From Maricaulis parjimensis (lineage in GTDB: Bacteria; Pseudomonadota; Alphaproteobacteria; Caulobacterales; Maricaulaceae), in contig NZ_JADOTT010000003.1 in assembly GCF_016817355.1 (NCBI RefSeq), positions 287,001 to 351,000 on the forward strand: a stretch of DNA of 64,000 bases, written 5' to 3'. Numbering within the stretch: position 1 is the stretch's first letter; each line of letters starts with the position of its first letter. The notes below the pieces were generated by a model. The model ran no database searches. It was not told the origin of the DNA and was given only the letters and a program-made list of their open reading frames with translations. Of this stretch, positions 8,310-17,428 are shown one piece after another. The position numbers and the translations under genes were made by a program.

Positions 8310-9560
8310 ATGATCCGGACCGGACTGGCTGCATTCGCAGCCTGCGGCCTTGCCTCGGCTGCTTGGGCACAAGACGCCCGTTTTCACTATGATGGCGAAA
8401 TGACGATCCAGCCGGAGGCCGGCACGCTCAGCCTCGACTGGACGATCACGGCTTTTGAGGATGACCTCGACAGCGTGACCTTTGCGCTCAACACCGCGCT
8501 CGGCATGGCCGAGGTCGGCGGGGCCGGTGTGGCTTCGGTCGAGGTGGCGGAGATGGAGGGCTTTGCCGGAGCGCTTCAGGCCTACACGATCCATCTTGTG
8601 CCCTCGCAGGGTGGCGCGGCTCGCGCGATCGAGATCGCCTATGCCGGTCCGCTTTTCCCGGAAGCGCCAGACATGGCGATCAACACGCTGGACGCCCACA
8701 AGGTTGAGCTGACGGTCGACAGTTTCTGGATGCCCTTCGATACCCGGTTTGAATCCTTGGTCACGGCCGATCTCGACATTGCGATTGAGGGCGACTGGGC
8801 TGGCGTGACAATGCAGTCGATCACGCGCACCGCCGACGGTTTCCATCTGGAGCAGGACAGCCCGGCACTCGACCTCGCCTTCACCCTGATGGCGGATTAC
8901 TCCAGCGTCGAGGCCGACGGCTATGCCATTTACGACACGCGCGCGGCCCGGGCCGAGGCTGACCTCACACCGGTCGTTGAAGCGCTGGATTTCTGCACGG
9001 CCTTCCTGAATGACTGGGCCGGAGCCGGCGGTCCGCTTCCCATGGCCTCGATCACGGTGAATGACCGGAGCGAAGGCGGCTATTCCCGGGGCACGCTGAT
9101 TGCCCTGACGGATATCTCCGAGACCTCACCGGAAAGCCTGACCCAATTCATCTGCCACGAGCTCTCCCACTATTGGAGCCACGGCAATGCGATGACGATC
9201 GAGAACTGGCTCAATGAAAGCTTCGCCGATCAGATGGCGAATATCGGCTTGCGGGCCCGTTTTGGCGAAGCGGCCTACGAGGCCCGTCTTGAGCGTTACC
9301 GGGACCAGCTGGATGGCCAGGAGCTGACCCCTGTCTGGACACCGGAATCGACTGAGCGTCCCTCTTTCTTCGTCATGTATCGCCAGGGGCCGCTGGCCCT
9401 GGATGCGCTGGAGAACGAGATCGGGGAAGCGGCCTTCGCCGATTTCCTCCACCGCTACATGGCCCAGCCGGTCCGCACGACCTCGCAAATGCTCGACCTG
9501 CTGGAAGACGCCGCCGGACCCGATGCCCGCGACTGGTTCATCGCGCGCCTGGCCGAATAG
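8310..9560 (+). CDS. Secreted M1-like zinc metallopeptidase
   Basis: A 416-residue exported protein with a signal peptide (MIRTGLAAFAACGLASAAWA, cleaved before QDARF). It has a strand-rich N-terminal half resembling the M1 aminopeptidase N-domain and a gluzincin active site, HELSH at residues 283-287. The following WLNESFAD supplies Glu303 as likely third zinc ligand. The gap from second His to this Glu is about three residues shorter than in classical M1 enzymes. No GAMEN exopeptidase motif is obvious, so an aminopeptidase activity is not assured. I chose the ATG at 8310 because of the signal peptide and the GGGGGA in front. It ends one base from the convergent nitroreductase gene. Confidence 0.75.
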   Translation: MIRTGLAAFAACGLASAAWAQDARFHYDGEMTIQPEAGTLSLDWTITAFEDDLDSVTFALNTALGMAEVGGAGVASVEVAEMEGFAGALQAYTIHLVPSQGGAARAIEIAYAGPLFPEAPDMAINTLDAHKVELTVDSFWMPFDTRFESLVTADLDIAIEGDWAGVTMQSITRTADGFHLEQDSPALDLAFTLMADYSSVEADGYAIYDTRAARAEADLTPVVEALDFCTAFLNDWAGAGGPLPMASITVNDRSEGGYSRGTLIALTDISETSPESLTQFICHELSHYWSHGNAMTIENWLNESFADQMANIGLRARFGEAAYEARLERYRDQLDGQELTPVWTPESTERPSFFVMYRQGPLALDALENEIGEAAFADFLHRYMAQPVRTTSQMLDLLEDAAGPDARDWFIARLAE

Positions 9561-9561
9561 G

Positions 9562-10242
9562 TCAGAACCCTTCGAATACCGCAAACTCATCAACCGGCGC
9601 GCGCTCTGTGCGCGTCGTGTTGATGGGCGCGTCCGGGTCGGCATGACCCAGGGCGATGCCACAGAACAGGGTGTAGTCGTCTGAGATGCCGACGCTGGCC
9701 TTCACCGCTTTGGGGAAGGCCGCCCAGAATTCCTGCGCACAGGTCGCCAGCCCGGCCTCTTCGGCGGCCAGCAGGAAAGACTGGATGAACATGCCGCAAT
9801 CGGACCATTGCCCCGGCTGCATGGATTTGTGCAGCGAGATGAAGAGCCCGACCGGCGCCCCGAAGAATTCGAAATTGCGAGCGAACTGGAGAAGGCGGGC
9901 CGTCTTGTCCTCGCGCGGCACACCGATCGAGGCATACATGGCCTCGCCACAGGCAAAGCGCCGGGCACGCCAGGGGTCGATGATCGGCTTGGGATAGACT
10001 TGGTATTCCAGTTCCGGCTCGCCCAGCGGATTCTCCGCCTGGCTGGCCCGTACCGCCTCGATCACACGCTGACGGGCGTCCCCCGTCACAACATTCACCT
10101 GCCAGGGCTGGAGATTGCCGCCCGACGGCGACCGGCTCGCCTTGGTCAGCAGATCGCGGACCTGCGCCTCGCTGACAGGGGTGTCGAGAAAGGCACGCGT
10201 GGAAATGCGGCGCTCAAGGGCGTCTGAAACACTGCAGGACAT
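9562..10242 (-). CDS. Nitroreductase family protein
   Basis: FMN-dependent oxidoreductase of 226 residues. The N-terminal RRISTRAFLDTPVSEAQV and SPSGGNLQPWQV segments are the FMN-binding signature of the family, and the C-terminal CGIALGHADPDAPINT matches the usual end. Such enzymes reduce nitroaromatics, quinones or flavins with NAD(P)H; the natural substrate is unknown. It lies 17 bases downstream of the DUF1428 gene on the same strand, so erpA, the DUF1428 gene and this gene could be one transcript. Confidence 0.88.
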   Translation of the reverse strand: MSCSVSDALERRISTRAFLDTPVSEAQVRDLLTKASRSPSGGNLQPWQVNVVTGDARQRVIEAVRASQAENPLGEPELEYQVYPKPIIDPWRARRFACGEAMYASIGVPREDKTARLLQFARNFEFFGAPVGLFISLHKSMQPGQWSDCGMFIQSFLLAAEEAGLATCAQEFWAAFPKAVKASVGISDDYTLFCGIALGHADPDAPINTTRTERAPVDEFAVFEGF

Positions 10243-10259
10243 GAAATCTCCGGAGCTAC

Positions 10260-10613
10260 TCAGGCGGTGAATATGGTTTCGAACCCACCGAAAATCATTC
10301 GCTTGCCATCGAATGGCATGACCATGTTGTCGGGAGTCATGCGGGGGTCATCCATCATCGCGGCCATGGCATGGTCACAACTGGCCTTGTCCGGCCATTT
10401 GATCCAGGAGAACACGACGACTTCGCCCGGTTCGCATTTCACAGCCATCGGGAAGGAAGTCAGTTGGCCATCCGGCACGTCCACGCCCCAGTTCTCGGCG
10501 ATCTCCAGCGCGCCATGATCCATGAAGATCTCCGCCGCCAGCTTGGCGTGATCGATGAAGGCCTGCTTGTTGGCAGCCGGAACCGCCGCCACAAATCCGC
10601 TGACATAGCCCAT
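10260..10613 (-). CDS. DUF1428 family protein
   Basis: A 117-residue cytoplasmic protein that matches DUF1428, a dimeric alpha-beta-barrel-like family. It begins MGYVSGFVAAVPAANKQAF, and has the WGVDVPDG segment and a core VVFSWIKWPDKASCD. Function is not established for the family. An upstream in-frame extension to 10673 would add 20 arginine-rich residues without family similarity, so the ATG at 10613 is preferred. It sits between erpA and the nitroreductase gene, all on the minus strand with short gaps. Confidence 0.8.
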   Translation of the reverse strand: MGYVSGFVAAVPAANKQAFIDHAKLAAEIFMDHGALEIAENWGVDVPDGQLTSFPMAVKCEPGEVVVFSWIKWPDKASCDHAMAAMMDDPRMTPDNMVMPFDGKRMIFGGFETIFTA

Positions 10614-10629
10614 GCCAGTCCCCCGATAG

Positions 10630-10959
10630 CTAGATCGAGAAACTCGTACCACATCCGCAAGCGGCCGTCGCATTGGGATTGTGGATCTTGAAGGCCGCCC
10701 CGATCAGCTCGTCGACATAATCGATTTCCGACCCGTCCAGGAAGGGCAGGGAGGCCTCGTCGATCACGACCTTGGCACCATCCCGCTCGATCAGCTGGTC
10801 GTCCGCATTCACGGCCGTGTCCAGATCGAATGTGTAGGAGAAGCCGGAACACCCGCCGCCTTCCACGCCGATGCGCAGCAATGTGCCCGCCGTCTGGGCG
10901 GCCAGAATGGTGTTGATCTGTTTCGCGGCAGACGCTGAAAGCGTGACATTGGCCGTCAT
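10630..10959 (-). CDS. erpA: Iron-sulfur cluster insertion protein ErpA/HesB family
   Basis: A-type carrier that passes Fe-S clusters to apoproteins, 109 residues. The three cluster cysteines are present: one in EGGGCSGFSY and two in the C-terminal CGCGTSFSI. The DELIGAAFKIHNPNA stretch before them is typical. It is divergent from dgt with an 80-base gap. The xthA-erpA-dgt neighbourhood is common in alphaproteobacteria, which supports ErpA over IscA, although the two are hard to separate by sequence alone. Confidence 0.88.
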   Translation of the reverse strand: MTANVTLSASAAKQINTILAAQTAGTLLRIGVEGGGCSGFSYTFDLDTAVNADDQLIERDGAKVVIDEASLPFLDGSEIDYVDELIGAAFKIHNPNATAACGCGTSFSI

Positions 10960-11039
10960 GGCAGCTCGTCCGGAGGTTTGTGTTTACGTGTCTGCGAGTA
11001 TATGGACCTCAACACGCGCTGATGAAAGGCCTGACCCAC

Positions 11040-12230
11040 ATGACGATTGCGGCCACAGACCGGTCTCGCGCCCGTTTCGCCTGTCATCCCGGTCAATCTC
11101 GGGGCCGTCGCTTCCCGACGCCGGACAGCGAAATGCGCAATGCCTTCCAGCGGGATCGCGACAGGATCATTCACTCAGCCGCCTTCCGCCGCCTCAAGGA
11201 GAAGACCCAGGTCTTCGTGGCGCATGAGGGCGACCAGTACCGCACACGCCTGACCCATTCACTGGAGGTGTCCCAGATCGCGCGCACCCTGTCGCGCATG
11301 CTGGGCGGGGATGAGGATCTCGCCGAGGCCCTGGCCCTGGCTCATGATCTGGGTCACCCGCCTTTCGGCCATGAGGGCGAACGCGTCCTGGCCGAGAAGA
11401 TGAAGGATTTCGGCGGGTTTGATCACAATGCGCAGACCCTGCGTGTCGTGACCAAGCTGGAAGTGCGTTATCCGGAGTTTGAAGGTCTGAACCTGACCTG
11501 GGAAACCCTGGAAGGTGTGGTCAAGCATAATGGGCCATTGCTTTCCGCAGGGACGACAAAGGCGGATCTGGCCTGGGCTTTCCGCGCCTATGACGGGCTG
11601 GACGAGCTGGAGCTGCACACCCATGCCGGGTTGGAGGCCCAGATCGCGGCCTTGGCCGACGATATCGCCTACAATAATCACGACATCGACGACGGTCTGC
11701 GCTCCGGCCTGCTGGAATTGGAACCCTTGCTGGAGCTTCCCCTCGTCGGCGACATTTTCAAGCGCGCCATGACGCGCTGGCCGGATGCCGAGCGGACCAT
11801 CATCATTCATGAGGCCGTGCGGGACCTGATTGGTGTCATGGTGGCCGATGTTCTCACCGAGACCCGTGCCCGGCTCGAGGCGGCCAAACCGCAAAGTGCG
11901 GCCGATATTCGAGCGCTGGACGCGCCGGTGGTGGCGTTTTCGGAAGAGATGACCCTGCATCTGGCCGCGCTGCGCCGCCATCTCTTCGCCAACATGTACC
12001 GGCACTACAAGGTCAATCGCATGATGAGCCAGGCCTGCCGTGTCATGGGCGAGCTGTTCGATCTCTACCTGAATGATCCGGGCGTCCTGCCCAATGATAT
12101 CCAGGCAGGGATGAGTGGCGCCGGCACGTCCGGTTCGGCCCGTCATGTCTGTGACTATATCGCGGGGATGACAGACCGATTTGCTGTGGAAGAGCATCGC
12201 CGCCTGTTCACGGTTCAGGGATATTTCTGA
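11040..12230 (+). CDS. dgt: Deoxyguanosinetriphosphate triphosphohydrolase-like protein
   Basis: HD-domain dNTP triphosphohydrolase that converts dGTP (and perhaps other dNTPs) to nucleoside plus triphosphate, 396 residues. The metal site is visible: RTRLTHSLEVSQIAR, then LAHDLGHPPFGHEGE with the HD pair, and DDIAYNNHDIDDG further on. The ATG at 11040 is chosen because MTIAATDRSRARFACHP resembles family N-termini. An in-frame ATG at 11022 and a GTG at 10980 are alternatives, and none has a clear ribosome-binding site. In many relatives argS follows dgt; here the SPOR gene comes next. Confidence 0.9.
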   Translation: MTIAATDRSRARFACHPGQSRGRRFPTPDSEMRNAFQRDRDRIIHSAAFRRLKEKTQVFVAHEGDQYRTRLTHSLEVSQIARTLSRMLGGDEDLAEALALAHDLGHPPFGHEGERVLAEKMKDFGGFDHNAQTLRVVTKLEVRYPEFEGLNLTWETLEGVVKHNGPLLSAGTTKADLAWAFRAYDGLDELELHTHAGLEAQIAALADDIAYNNHDIDDGLRSGLLELEPLLELPLVGDIFKRAMTRWPDAERTIIIHEAVRDLIGVMVADVLTETRARLEAAKPQSAADIRALDAPVVAFSEEMTLHLAALRRHLFANMYRHYKVNRMMSQACRVMGELFDLYLNDPGVLPNDIQAGMSGAGTSGSARHVCDYIAGMTDRFAVEEHRRLFTVQGYF

Positions 12231-12346
12231 GTCAGAACAGTCAGACGCGCTTCCGGCCGCGTGATCGCAGGGGCCGGAGAGTGCTATCGTTTGGACAGTG
12301 CCATGCGATTCGCGTGACACACGTATATTGAGACGCCGGAACACGT

Positions 12347-13195
12347 ATGACGGACCAGGACGACGACGAGCGCATCGGCGCTTACGCCCCGCCGACGGAT
12401 GAGTATTCGACTTTTGACGCGCGTGAGGAGGATGCCCGGCGCGGGCCGCTGCTTCTCACGGCGGCTCTGGCCGTGTTCATCCTGTTCCTGGGCGTGGTCT
12501 GGAGTGCCTATAATCAGGGCCTGCGCGAGAGCGGCCGTGACGGTGCTCCGCGCCTGGTGGCCAATGAAGAACCCTATCGTGAGCGTCCGGCCGACCCGGG
12601 CGGTGAGGAAACGCCGGGCACGGAACTGGGTGTCTATGACCGCCTGACCGGTGATGCGGAAACCGGTGATGAGGACGTCTCCTTGCGTCCGGCACCGGAG
12701 GAGCCGATCGAGGAATCGCGTCCGGCCCTGCGCGTCGAGACCGTGGATGCCGATGAGGCCGCCGCTCCGGCAACGCGGAACAGCCAGCCTGATGTGACAC
12801 CGCATCCGGCACCTTCCCGTCCGGAACGTCAGCCGGATCCGGAACCCGAGCCCCAGCCGGAACCGCCAGCCAGCGAGCCTGTCCGTGATCCGGAGCCGGC
12901 CCCGCAACCTGTCACGCCGCCGGCTTCGTCCGCTGTCGATCTGGGCGGGGACTGGGTCGTGCAGATCGCCTCTTTCCGCAGTGAAGCTGACGCCGAAGCG
13001 GCCTGGGTCGCCTTCCGCACACGTTTCTCCGACATCGCTTCCGGGGCAGCGCCGGATGTGCTCAGCGTCGAGATCCCTGATCGCGGTACCTATCACCGCC
13101 TGCGCATTGCGGCGTTCGCAAGCCGCGACAGCGCCGTGGAGTTCTGCTCCACATTGCAGTCGCGTGGCCAGGACTGCCTGGTGGCGCGCCGATGA
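12347..13195 (+). CDS. SPOR domain membrane protein
   Basis: A bitopic inner-membrane protein of 282 residues, probably binding denuded septal peptidoglycan. Order: acidic cytoplasmic tail, one transmembrane helix (about residues 37-58, LLLTAALAVFILFLGVVW), a long Pro/Glu-rich periplasmic linker (about 60-195), and a C-terminal SPOR domain (about 200-282) starting DWVVQIASFRSEADAEAAW. Its stop overlaps the nagZ start (ATGA), so the two are translationally coupled and likely act together in envelope turnover and division. A gap of 116 bases precedes it, so it may start its own transcript. Confidence 0.85.
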   Translation: MTDQDDDERIGAYAPPTDEYSTFDAREEDARRGPLLLTAALAVFILFLGVVWSAYNQGLRESGRDGAPRLVANEEPYRERPADPGGEETPGTELGVYDRLTGDAETGDEDVSLRPAPEEPIEESRPALRVETVDADEAAAPATRNSQPDVTPHPAPSRPERQPDPEPEPQPEPPASEPVRDPEPAPQPVTPPASSAVDLGGDWVVQIASFRSEADAEAAWVAFRTRFSDIASGAAPDVLSVEIPDRGTYHRLRIAAFASRDSAVEFCSTLQSRGQDCLVARR

Positions 13196-14220
13196 GCCTG
13201 TCGTCCGCGATCTACGGTCTGGAAGGGCTGACGCTCAGCCCGGACGAGAAAGCCTTTTTCCGCGACGCTGATCCGTGGGGCTTCATCCTGTTCGCCCGCA
13301 ATGTGGAAGGCGTGCGCCAGCTCTCCCGCCTGACGCTGGAATTGCGGGATTGTGTCGGTCGTGACGCGCCCATCCTGATTGATCAGGAAGGTGGTCGCGT
13401 CGCCCGCCTGAAACCGCCGACCTGGCGCAAGGCACCGCCGGCCCAGGTGTTCGGCGATCTCTTCCTGAAGGATGAGGAAGCCGCCATCGAGGCAACCCGC
13501 ATCAATCACCGCCTCCTGGCGCATGAGCTGCGCACGGTCGGGATCGACGTCGATTGCGCACCGGTCGCAGACCTGCGCATCGAGGGGGCGGATGCCATTA
13601 TTGGTGACCGCTCCTTCGGGACGTCACCGGAACCGATCGCCCATCTGGGACGCGCCGCCATGGAAGGCCTGATGGCGGGCGGGGTCGCGCCGATCATCAA
13701 ACACATTCCCGGTCACGGTCGCGCCCAAGCGGACAGCCATCTGGAATTGCCGGTTGTCCCGGAAGAGCACGGTCTCCTGGCAGAGACCGATTTCGCGCCC
13801 TTCAAGGCGCTCGCCGATGCACCGATGGCGATGACGGCCCATATCGTCTACGCCGACATTGATGACGAGAACCCGGCGACCCAGTCGTCCGAAATGATCG
13901 GCCGGATCATCCGCGGTGAGATCGGCTTCGACGGTCTCATCATGACTGATGATCTCTCCATGAAAGCGCTGACGGGCACATTCCGGGAGCGGGGCGAGCG
14001 CTCGTTGGCGGCGGGCTGTGACATGCTGCTCCACTGCAATGGCGACATGAAAGAGATGATCGCTGTCGCTGAAGGCGCGAAGACGATGGCCGGCAAGGCG
14101 CTCGAACGTGCCCTGGCAGCGGAAGCCGCGCGTGACACGATCGAAGAATTCGACCCGGCAGAGGCCGAATCGCGTCTCAATATGCTTTTGGCGCCGGTTA
14201 CCGGGGCTGCGATGTCCTGA
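13192..14220 (+). CDS. nagZ: Beta-N-acetylhexosaminidase (glycoside hydrolase family 3)
   Basis: Cytoplasmic NagZ, which removes N-acetylglucosamine from anhydromuropeptides during cell-wall recycling. The 342-residue length is typical of the single-domain enzyme. Signature motifs are ILIDQEGGRVARL, the flexible catalytic loop IKHIPGHGRAQADSHLELP (Asp-His dyad) and the nucleophile in MTDDLSMKAL. The start overlaps the SPOR gene stop by four bases. The following scpA start lies 14 bases after its stop. The arrangement SPOR-nagZ-scpA-scpB-tat is conserved across alphaproteobacteria. Confidence 0.94.
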   Translation: MSLSSAIYGLEGLTLSPDEKAFFRDADPWGFILFARNVEGVRQLSRLTLELRDCVGRDAPILIDQEGGRVARLKPPTWRKAPPAQVFGDLFLKDEEAAIEATRINHRLLAHELRTVGIDVDCAPVADLRIEGADAIIGDRSFGTSPEPIAHLGRAAMEGLMAGGVAPIIKHIPGHGRAQADSHLELPVVPEEHGLLAETDFAPFKALADAPMAMTAHIVYADIDDENPATQSSEMIGRIIRGEIGFDGLIMTDDLSMKALTGTFRERGERSLAAGCDMLLHCNGDMKEMIAVAEGAKTMAGKALERALAAEAARDTIEEFDPAEAESRLNMLLAPVTGAAMS

Positions 14221-14233
14221 TTTGGAGCACGGC

Positions 14234-15043
14234 TTGATCGAGGAATTCGAGGAAGACGTCCGGTTTGAAGCCGCCGAAGAGGCGGAAAACGATGGCCTGA
14301 TCGTTGATCTCGATGGATTCGAGGGACCGCTTCACCTGCTTCTGGCCCTGGCGCGCAAGAAGAAAATCGACCTTGCCCGGATATCCATCCTCGAACTGGC
14401 CGAGCAATATCTCCAATTCATGGAAGCGGCGCGCCGCCGTCGTCTCGATCTGGCTGCCGACTATCTCGTCATGGCCGCCTGGCTGGCCTATCTGAAGTCC
14501 AAACTGCTTCTGCCCAAGCCGAAGAAGGACGAGGATGACGCTCCCGCCGAAGTGCTGGCAGCGGCCCTCGCTTTCCGTCTGCGGCGCCTGGAAGCGATGC
14601 GCGCGGCGGGCGACGCCCTGTTTGCCCAGCCCTTGCTGCACACGGATGTCCACATGCGCGGAGCGCCGGAAGGTGTGCGGTCCACGCGCTCGGTCACCTA
14701 TGAGGCGGACCTCCACGATCTCCTCTCCGCCTATTCCCAGCGCCGCGTGCGCATGGCGCGATCCACATATCGTCCGCCAACGCCCAAGGTTTACGGCCTG
14801 GAAACTGCAAGAGAGCGTCTCGAAACGCTGATGCCCGAAATTCGGGAGTGGAAAGATTTGGACAGCCTGCTTCCCGGAGCCGGGGAGTTGGGCGCGGATC
14901 CGCCACCTTTGCGGTCCGTCCGGGCGAGTTCCATGCTGGCCGCGCTTGAAATCACCAAGGAGGGCCATGCACGATTGCGTCAGCGTGAGGCCTATGCGCC
15001 GCTATATGTGCGCGCCGCGGAGAGAGACGCATCGCATGACTGA
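14234..15043 (+). CDS. scpA: Segregation and condensation protein A
   Basis: Kleisin subunit that bridges SMC heads in the condensin complex with ScpB, 269 residues from the chosen start. The N-terminal GFEGPLHLLLALARKKKIDL motif and the following LAEQYLQFM are diagnostic, and the C-terminal winged-helix region is present. There is no in-frame ATG before the conserved domain. A TTG at 14234 with GGAG seven bases upstream is the only convincing start, so initiation is probably TTG. The end overlaps scpB by eight bases. Confidence 0.9.
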   Translation: MIEEFEEDVRFEAAEEAENDGLIVDLDGFEGPLHLLLALARKKKIDLARISILELAEQYLQFMEAARRRRLDLAADYLVMAAWLAYLKSKLLLPKPKKDEDDAPAEVLAAALAFRLRRLEAMRAAGDALFAQPLLHTDVHMRGAPEGVRSTRSVTYEADLHDLLSAYSQRRVRMARSTYRPPTPKVYGLETARERLETLMPEIREWKDLDSLLPGAGELGADPPPLRSVRASSMLAALEITKEGHARLRQREAYAPLYVRAAERDASHD

Positions 15044-15845
15044 CGAGACCGATACCGAGACCGTAGACCCGATTTCCGATGCAATTGCGGCACTCCGGGA
15101 GCGCGCCGAGCACCAGGGGCCGTCAGCGATGGCGGATGAGGAAGCCTCCCAATCCCTGGGCGTGCATCTCGCGGTGAATACCGAGAAGCGCAATCTGCGC
15201 ATTCTGGAAGCCCTGTTGTTCGCGGCCAATGAACCGCTGGACGAGGAAACCCTGATCGGCCGTTTGCCTTCCGAAGCGAATATCCAGGAATTGCTGGCCT
15301 CGCTGGCCGCTGAATATGCCGAGCGCGGTGTGCGTCTGGTGGACGTCGGTGGCCGTTGGCGTTTCGAAACGGCACCGGACCTGGCCGATGTGCTCACAGA
15401 AGTGCGCCAGGAGCCGCGCAAGCTCTCCCAGGCTGCGCTCGAAACCCTCTCCATCATTGCCTATCACCAGCCCGTGACGCGGGCCGAGATCGAGGAAATC
15501 CGGGGTGTGGCCGTTTCAAAGGGCACGCTGGATCTCCTGTTCGAGCTGCGCTGGATCCGGCCACGTGGCCGCCGGCGGACGCCGGGGCGTCCCGTAACCT
15601 ATGGCACGACCGCGCAATTCCTCGAATATTTCTCGCTGGAGACGATCGGCGATCTGCCGGGCATGGCGGACCTCAAGGCGGCCGGCCTGCTTGATGCGCG
15701 CCTGCCGCCGGACTTCACCGTGCCCGACCCTTCGCGCCCGGATCAGATGGAGCTCATCGAGGATCCGCTGGATGATGAAGAAGCCCATGCATTCCATGTC
15801 GATTTCATGGAAGGTGCTGAAGATGATCCCGATGGTGCGGCGTAA
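15036..15845 (+). CDS. scpB: Segregation and condensation protein B
   Basis: Winged-helix partner of ScpA in the SMC complex, 269 residues. Recognisable segments are LRILEALLFAANEPLDEETL, LVDVGGRWRFETAPD, and ETLSIIAYHQPVTRAEIEEIRG followed by RPVTYGTTAQFLEYF. The ATG at 15036 lies inside the scpA end. An acidic N-terminal extension of about 45 residues (rich in Asp, Glu, Thr) precedes the conserved core, and an acidic C-terminal tail follows. About 100 bases without a gene separate it from tatA. Confidence 0.92.
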   Translation: MTDETDTETVDPISDAIAALRERAEHQGPSAMADEEASQSLGVHLAVNTEKRNLRILEALLFAANEPLDEETLIGRLPSEANIQELLASLAAEYAERGVRLVDVGGRWRFETAPDLADVLTEVRQEPRKLSQAALETLSIIAYHQPVTRAEIEEIRGVAVSKGTLDLLFELRWIRPRGRRRTPGRPVTYGTTAQFLEYFSLETIGDLPGMADLKAAGLLDARLPPDFTVPDPSRPDQMELIEDPLDDEEAHAFHVDFMEGAEDDPDGAA

Positions 15846-15947
15846 CGCAGCACATGCGATAGATTGTCCGTGAGCGTGATTGACGGGTTGGACGCCACGC
15901 GGCAAACGCAGTAGACCCAATTGACGTGTTGAAAGACGGAGAAGCCT

Positions 15948-16166
15948 ATGGCTCCGGGTATGTGGCAAATCCTGCTGGTGGTCCTTCTGGCTGTCCTGCT
16001 GTTCGGCGGGCGGGGCAAGATTGCCTCGGTCATGGGTGATTTCGCCAAGGGCATCACCAGTTTCCGCAAGGGTTTGCGTGACGAGGAAGAGAGCGACGAA
16101 GCCGCGAATGACGCTTCGGCGACGATCGGCTCCGAAACCCGCGACGACGAAAAGACCGGGAGCTAG
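15948..16166 (+). CDS. tatA: Sec-independent translocase subunit TatA
   Basis: Small bitopic protein that forms the pore-like oligomer of the twin-arginine export system; 72 residues. It has the short N-terminal helix (WQILLVVLLAVLLFG), the FGG hinge, an amphipathic helix (KIASVMGDFAKGITSFRKGL) and an acidic tail. GGAG precedes the ATG. tatB and tatC follow with gaps of only three and two bases, forming a tight tatABC operon. The Kelch protein encoded near 58 kb carries an RR signal and is a likely client. Confidence 0.94.
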   Translation: MAPGMWQILLVVLLAVLLFGGRGKIASVMGDFAKGITSFRKGLRDEEESDEAANDASATIGSETRDDEKTGS

Positions 16167-16169
16167 GCG

Positions 16170-16535
16170 ATGAGCCCCGGCATCGGCATGCCGGAATTGC
16201 TGGTCGTGCTTGTGCTGGCTCTGGTGGTCGTCGGCCCCCAGCAATTGCCGGTCATGATGCGGCGCGTGGGTCAGTTGATGAACCAGGCCCGCGGCCTGGC
16301 CAAGGAATTCCAGAACTCTTTCGAGGAAATCGGCCGCGAGACCGAGCTGTCTGAGCTGCGCAAGGAAATCGAGGCGCTCAAACAAGCCAACCCGGTCAAC
16401 CAGATCAAGGGCGAGCTCGACAAGGTGACCAAGGAAGTCCACGCCGAGCCGCCGGCCAAGACCGGCGCAACCGGTCTGCCGGATGACGGGAAAACGCCTT
16501 TGCCGGCTGCAAAATCGGACAGGATTGACGGTTAG
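16170..16535 (+). CDS. tatB: Sec-independent translocase subunit TatB
   Basis: Bitopic component of the TatBC receptor complex, 121 residues. It has the N-terminal MPELLVVLVLALVVVGP helix with the conserved Glu and Gly-Pro hinge, then an amphipathic helix (QLPVMMRRVGQLMNQARGLA) and a long charged tail, longer than TatA as expected. It starts three bases after tatA and ends two bases before tatC. Confidence 0.93.
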   Translation: MSPGIGMPELLVVLVLALVVVGPQQLPVMMRRVGQLMNQARGLAKEFQNSFEEIGRETELSELRKEIEALKQANPVNQIKGELDKVTKEVHAEPPAKTGATGLPDDGKTPLPAAKSDRIDG

Positions 16536-16537
16536 GC

Positions 16538-17350
16538 ATGGCCCAGCTGGAGCATGAGAAGGACGAGGTCGAGGCGAGCCGCGCCCCGTTGCTGGATCAC
16601 CTGATCGAGCTGCGCTCGCGTCTCGTTGTGATCCTGGCCTTCCTGACGGTCGGATTCATCCTCTGCTTCGTCTTTTCCGGTCAGATCTATCAATGGCTGC
16701 TTCTGCCCTATCGCGATGCGGCGGCCTCGGTGCGCGGCGTGCCGGTTGAAGAGCTGGACCTCACAGCCAATTTCTTTGCACCGCTGGAATTCTTCTTCGT
16801 CCGGCTGAAGCTCTCATTGGTCGGTGCCATCATCATCGGCTTTCCGGTGATTGCCTGGCAGATCTACGGCTTCGTGGCGCCCGGCCTCTACAAAAATGAG
16901 CGTGGCGCCTTTGCGCCCTTCCTCGCCATGTCGCCCATCCTGTTCGGTGCCGGCGTCGCCTTTGTCTATTTCTTCGTTCTGCCCATGGTGATGCGCTTTT
17001 CGCTGGGGCAGGAACAGGTCCCCGAACTGGCGGGCACGCGGATCGAGCTACTGCTGAACGTGTCCGACTACATGAATCTCATCACCACGCTGATGCTGGT
17101 CTTCGGGATTTCCTTCCAGATGCCGGTCTTTCTCATGCTGCTGGCAAAGGCCGGCATCCTGCGCGGAGAGACCCTGCTGAAAGGCTGGCGCTTTGCCGTG
17201 GTCGGGATTGCGCTTTTCGCCGCGTTCGCGACGCCGCCGGACCCGATCAGCCAGCTCATGCTCGGCGGTGCACTCATGCTGCTCTATTTCATCTCCATCG
17301 CCGGCATGCGGTTGATGGAGCCGAAACCGCTCGAAGACGACGAGTCCTGA
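16538..17350 (+). CDS. tatC: Sec-independent translocase subunit TatC
   Basis: Polytopic receptor that binds twin-arginine signal peptides, 270 residues. The N-terminus PLLDHLIELRSRLV is the family hallmark. Six hydrophobic helices follow, with FFVRLKLSLVGA, the APGLYKNERGAFAPF loop and the late PPDPISQLMLG motif. It closes the tatABC operon; serS starts 78 bases later. Confidence 0.95.
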   Translation: MAQLEHEKDEVEASRAPLLDHLIELRSRLVVILAFLTVGFILCFVFSGQIYQWLLLPYRDAAASVRGVPVEELDLTANFFAPLEFFFVRLKLSLVGAIIIGFPVIAWQIYGFVAPGLYKNERGAFAPFLAMSPILFGAGVAFVYFFVLPMVMRFSLGQEQVPELAGTRIELLLNVSDYMNLITTLMLVFGISFQMPVFLMLLAKAGILRGETLLKGWRFAVVGIALFAAFATPPDPISQLMLGGALMLLYFISIAGMRLMEPKPLEDDES

Positions 17351-17428
17351 GGCAAGGCCGGTTTACGGCGCGCGCGGGCAGGGCTATAGCCGCCCCCAAT
17401 ATTCCTCCAACCTGCACCGGTCATTCCC

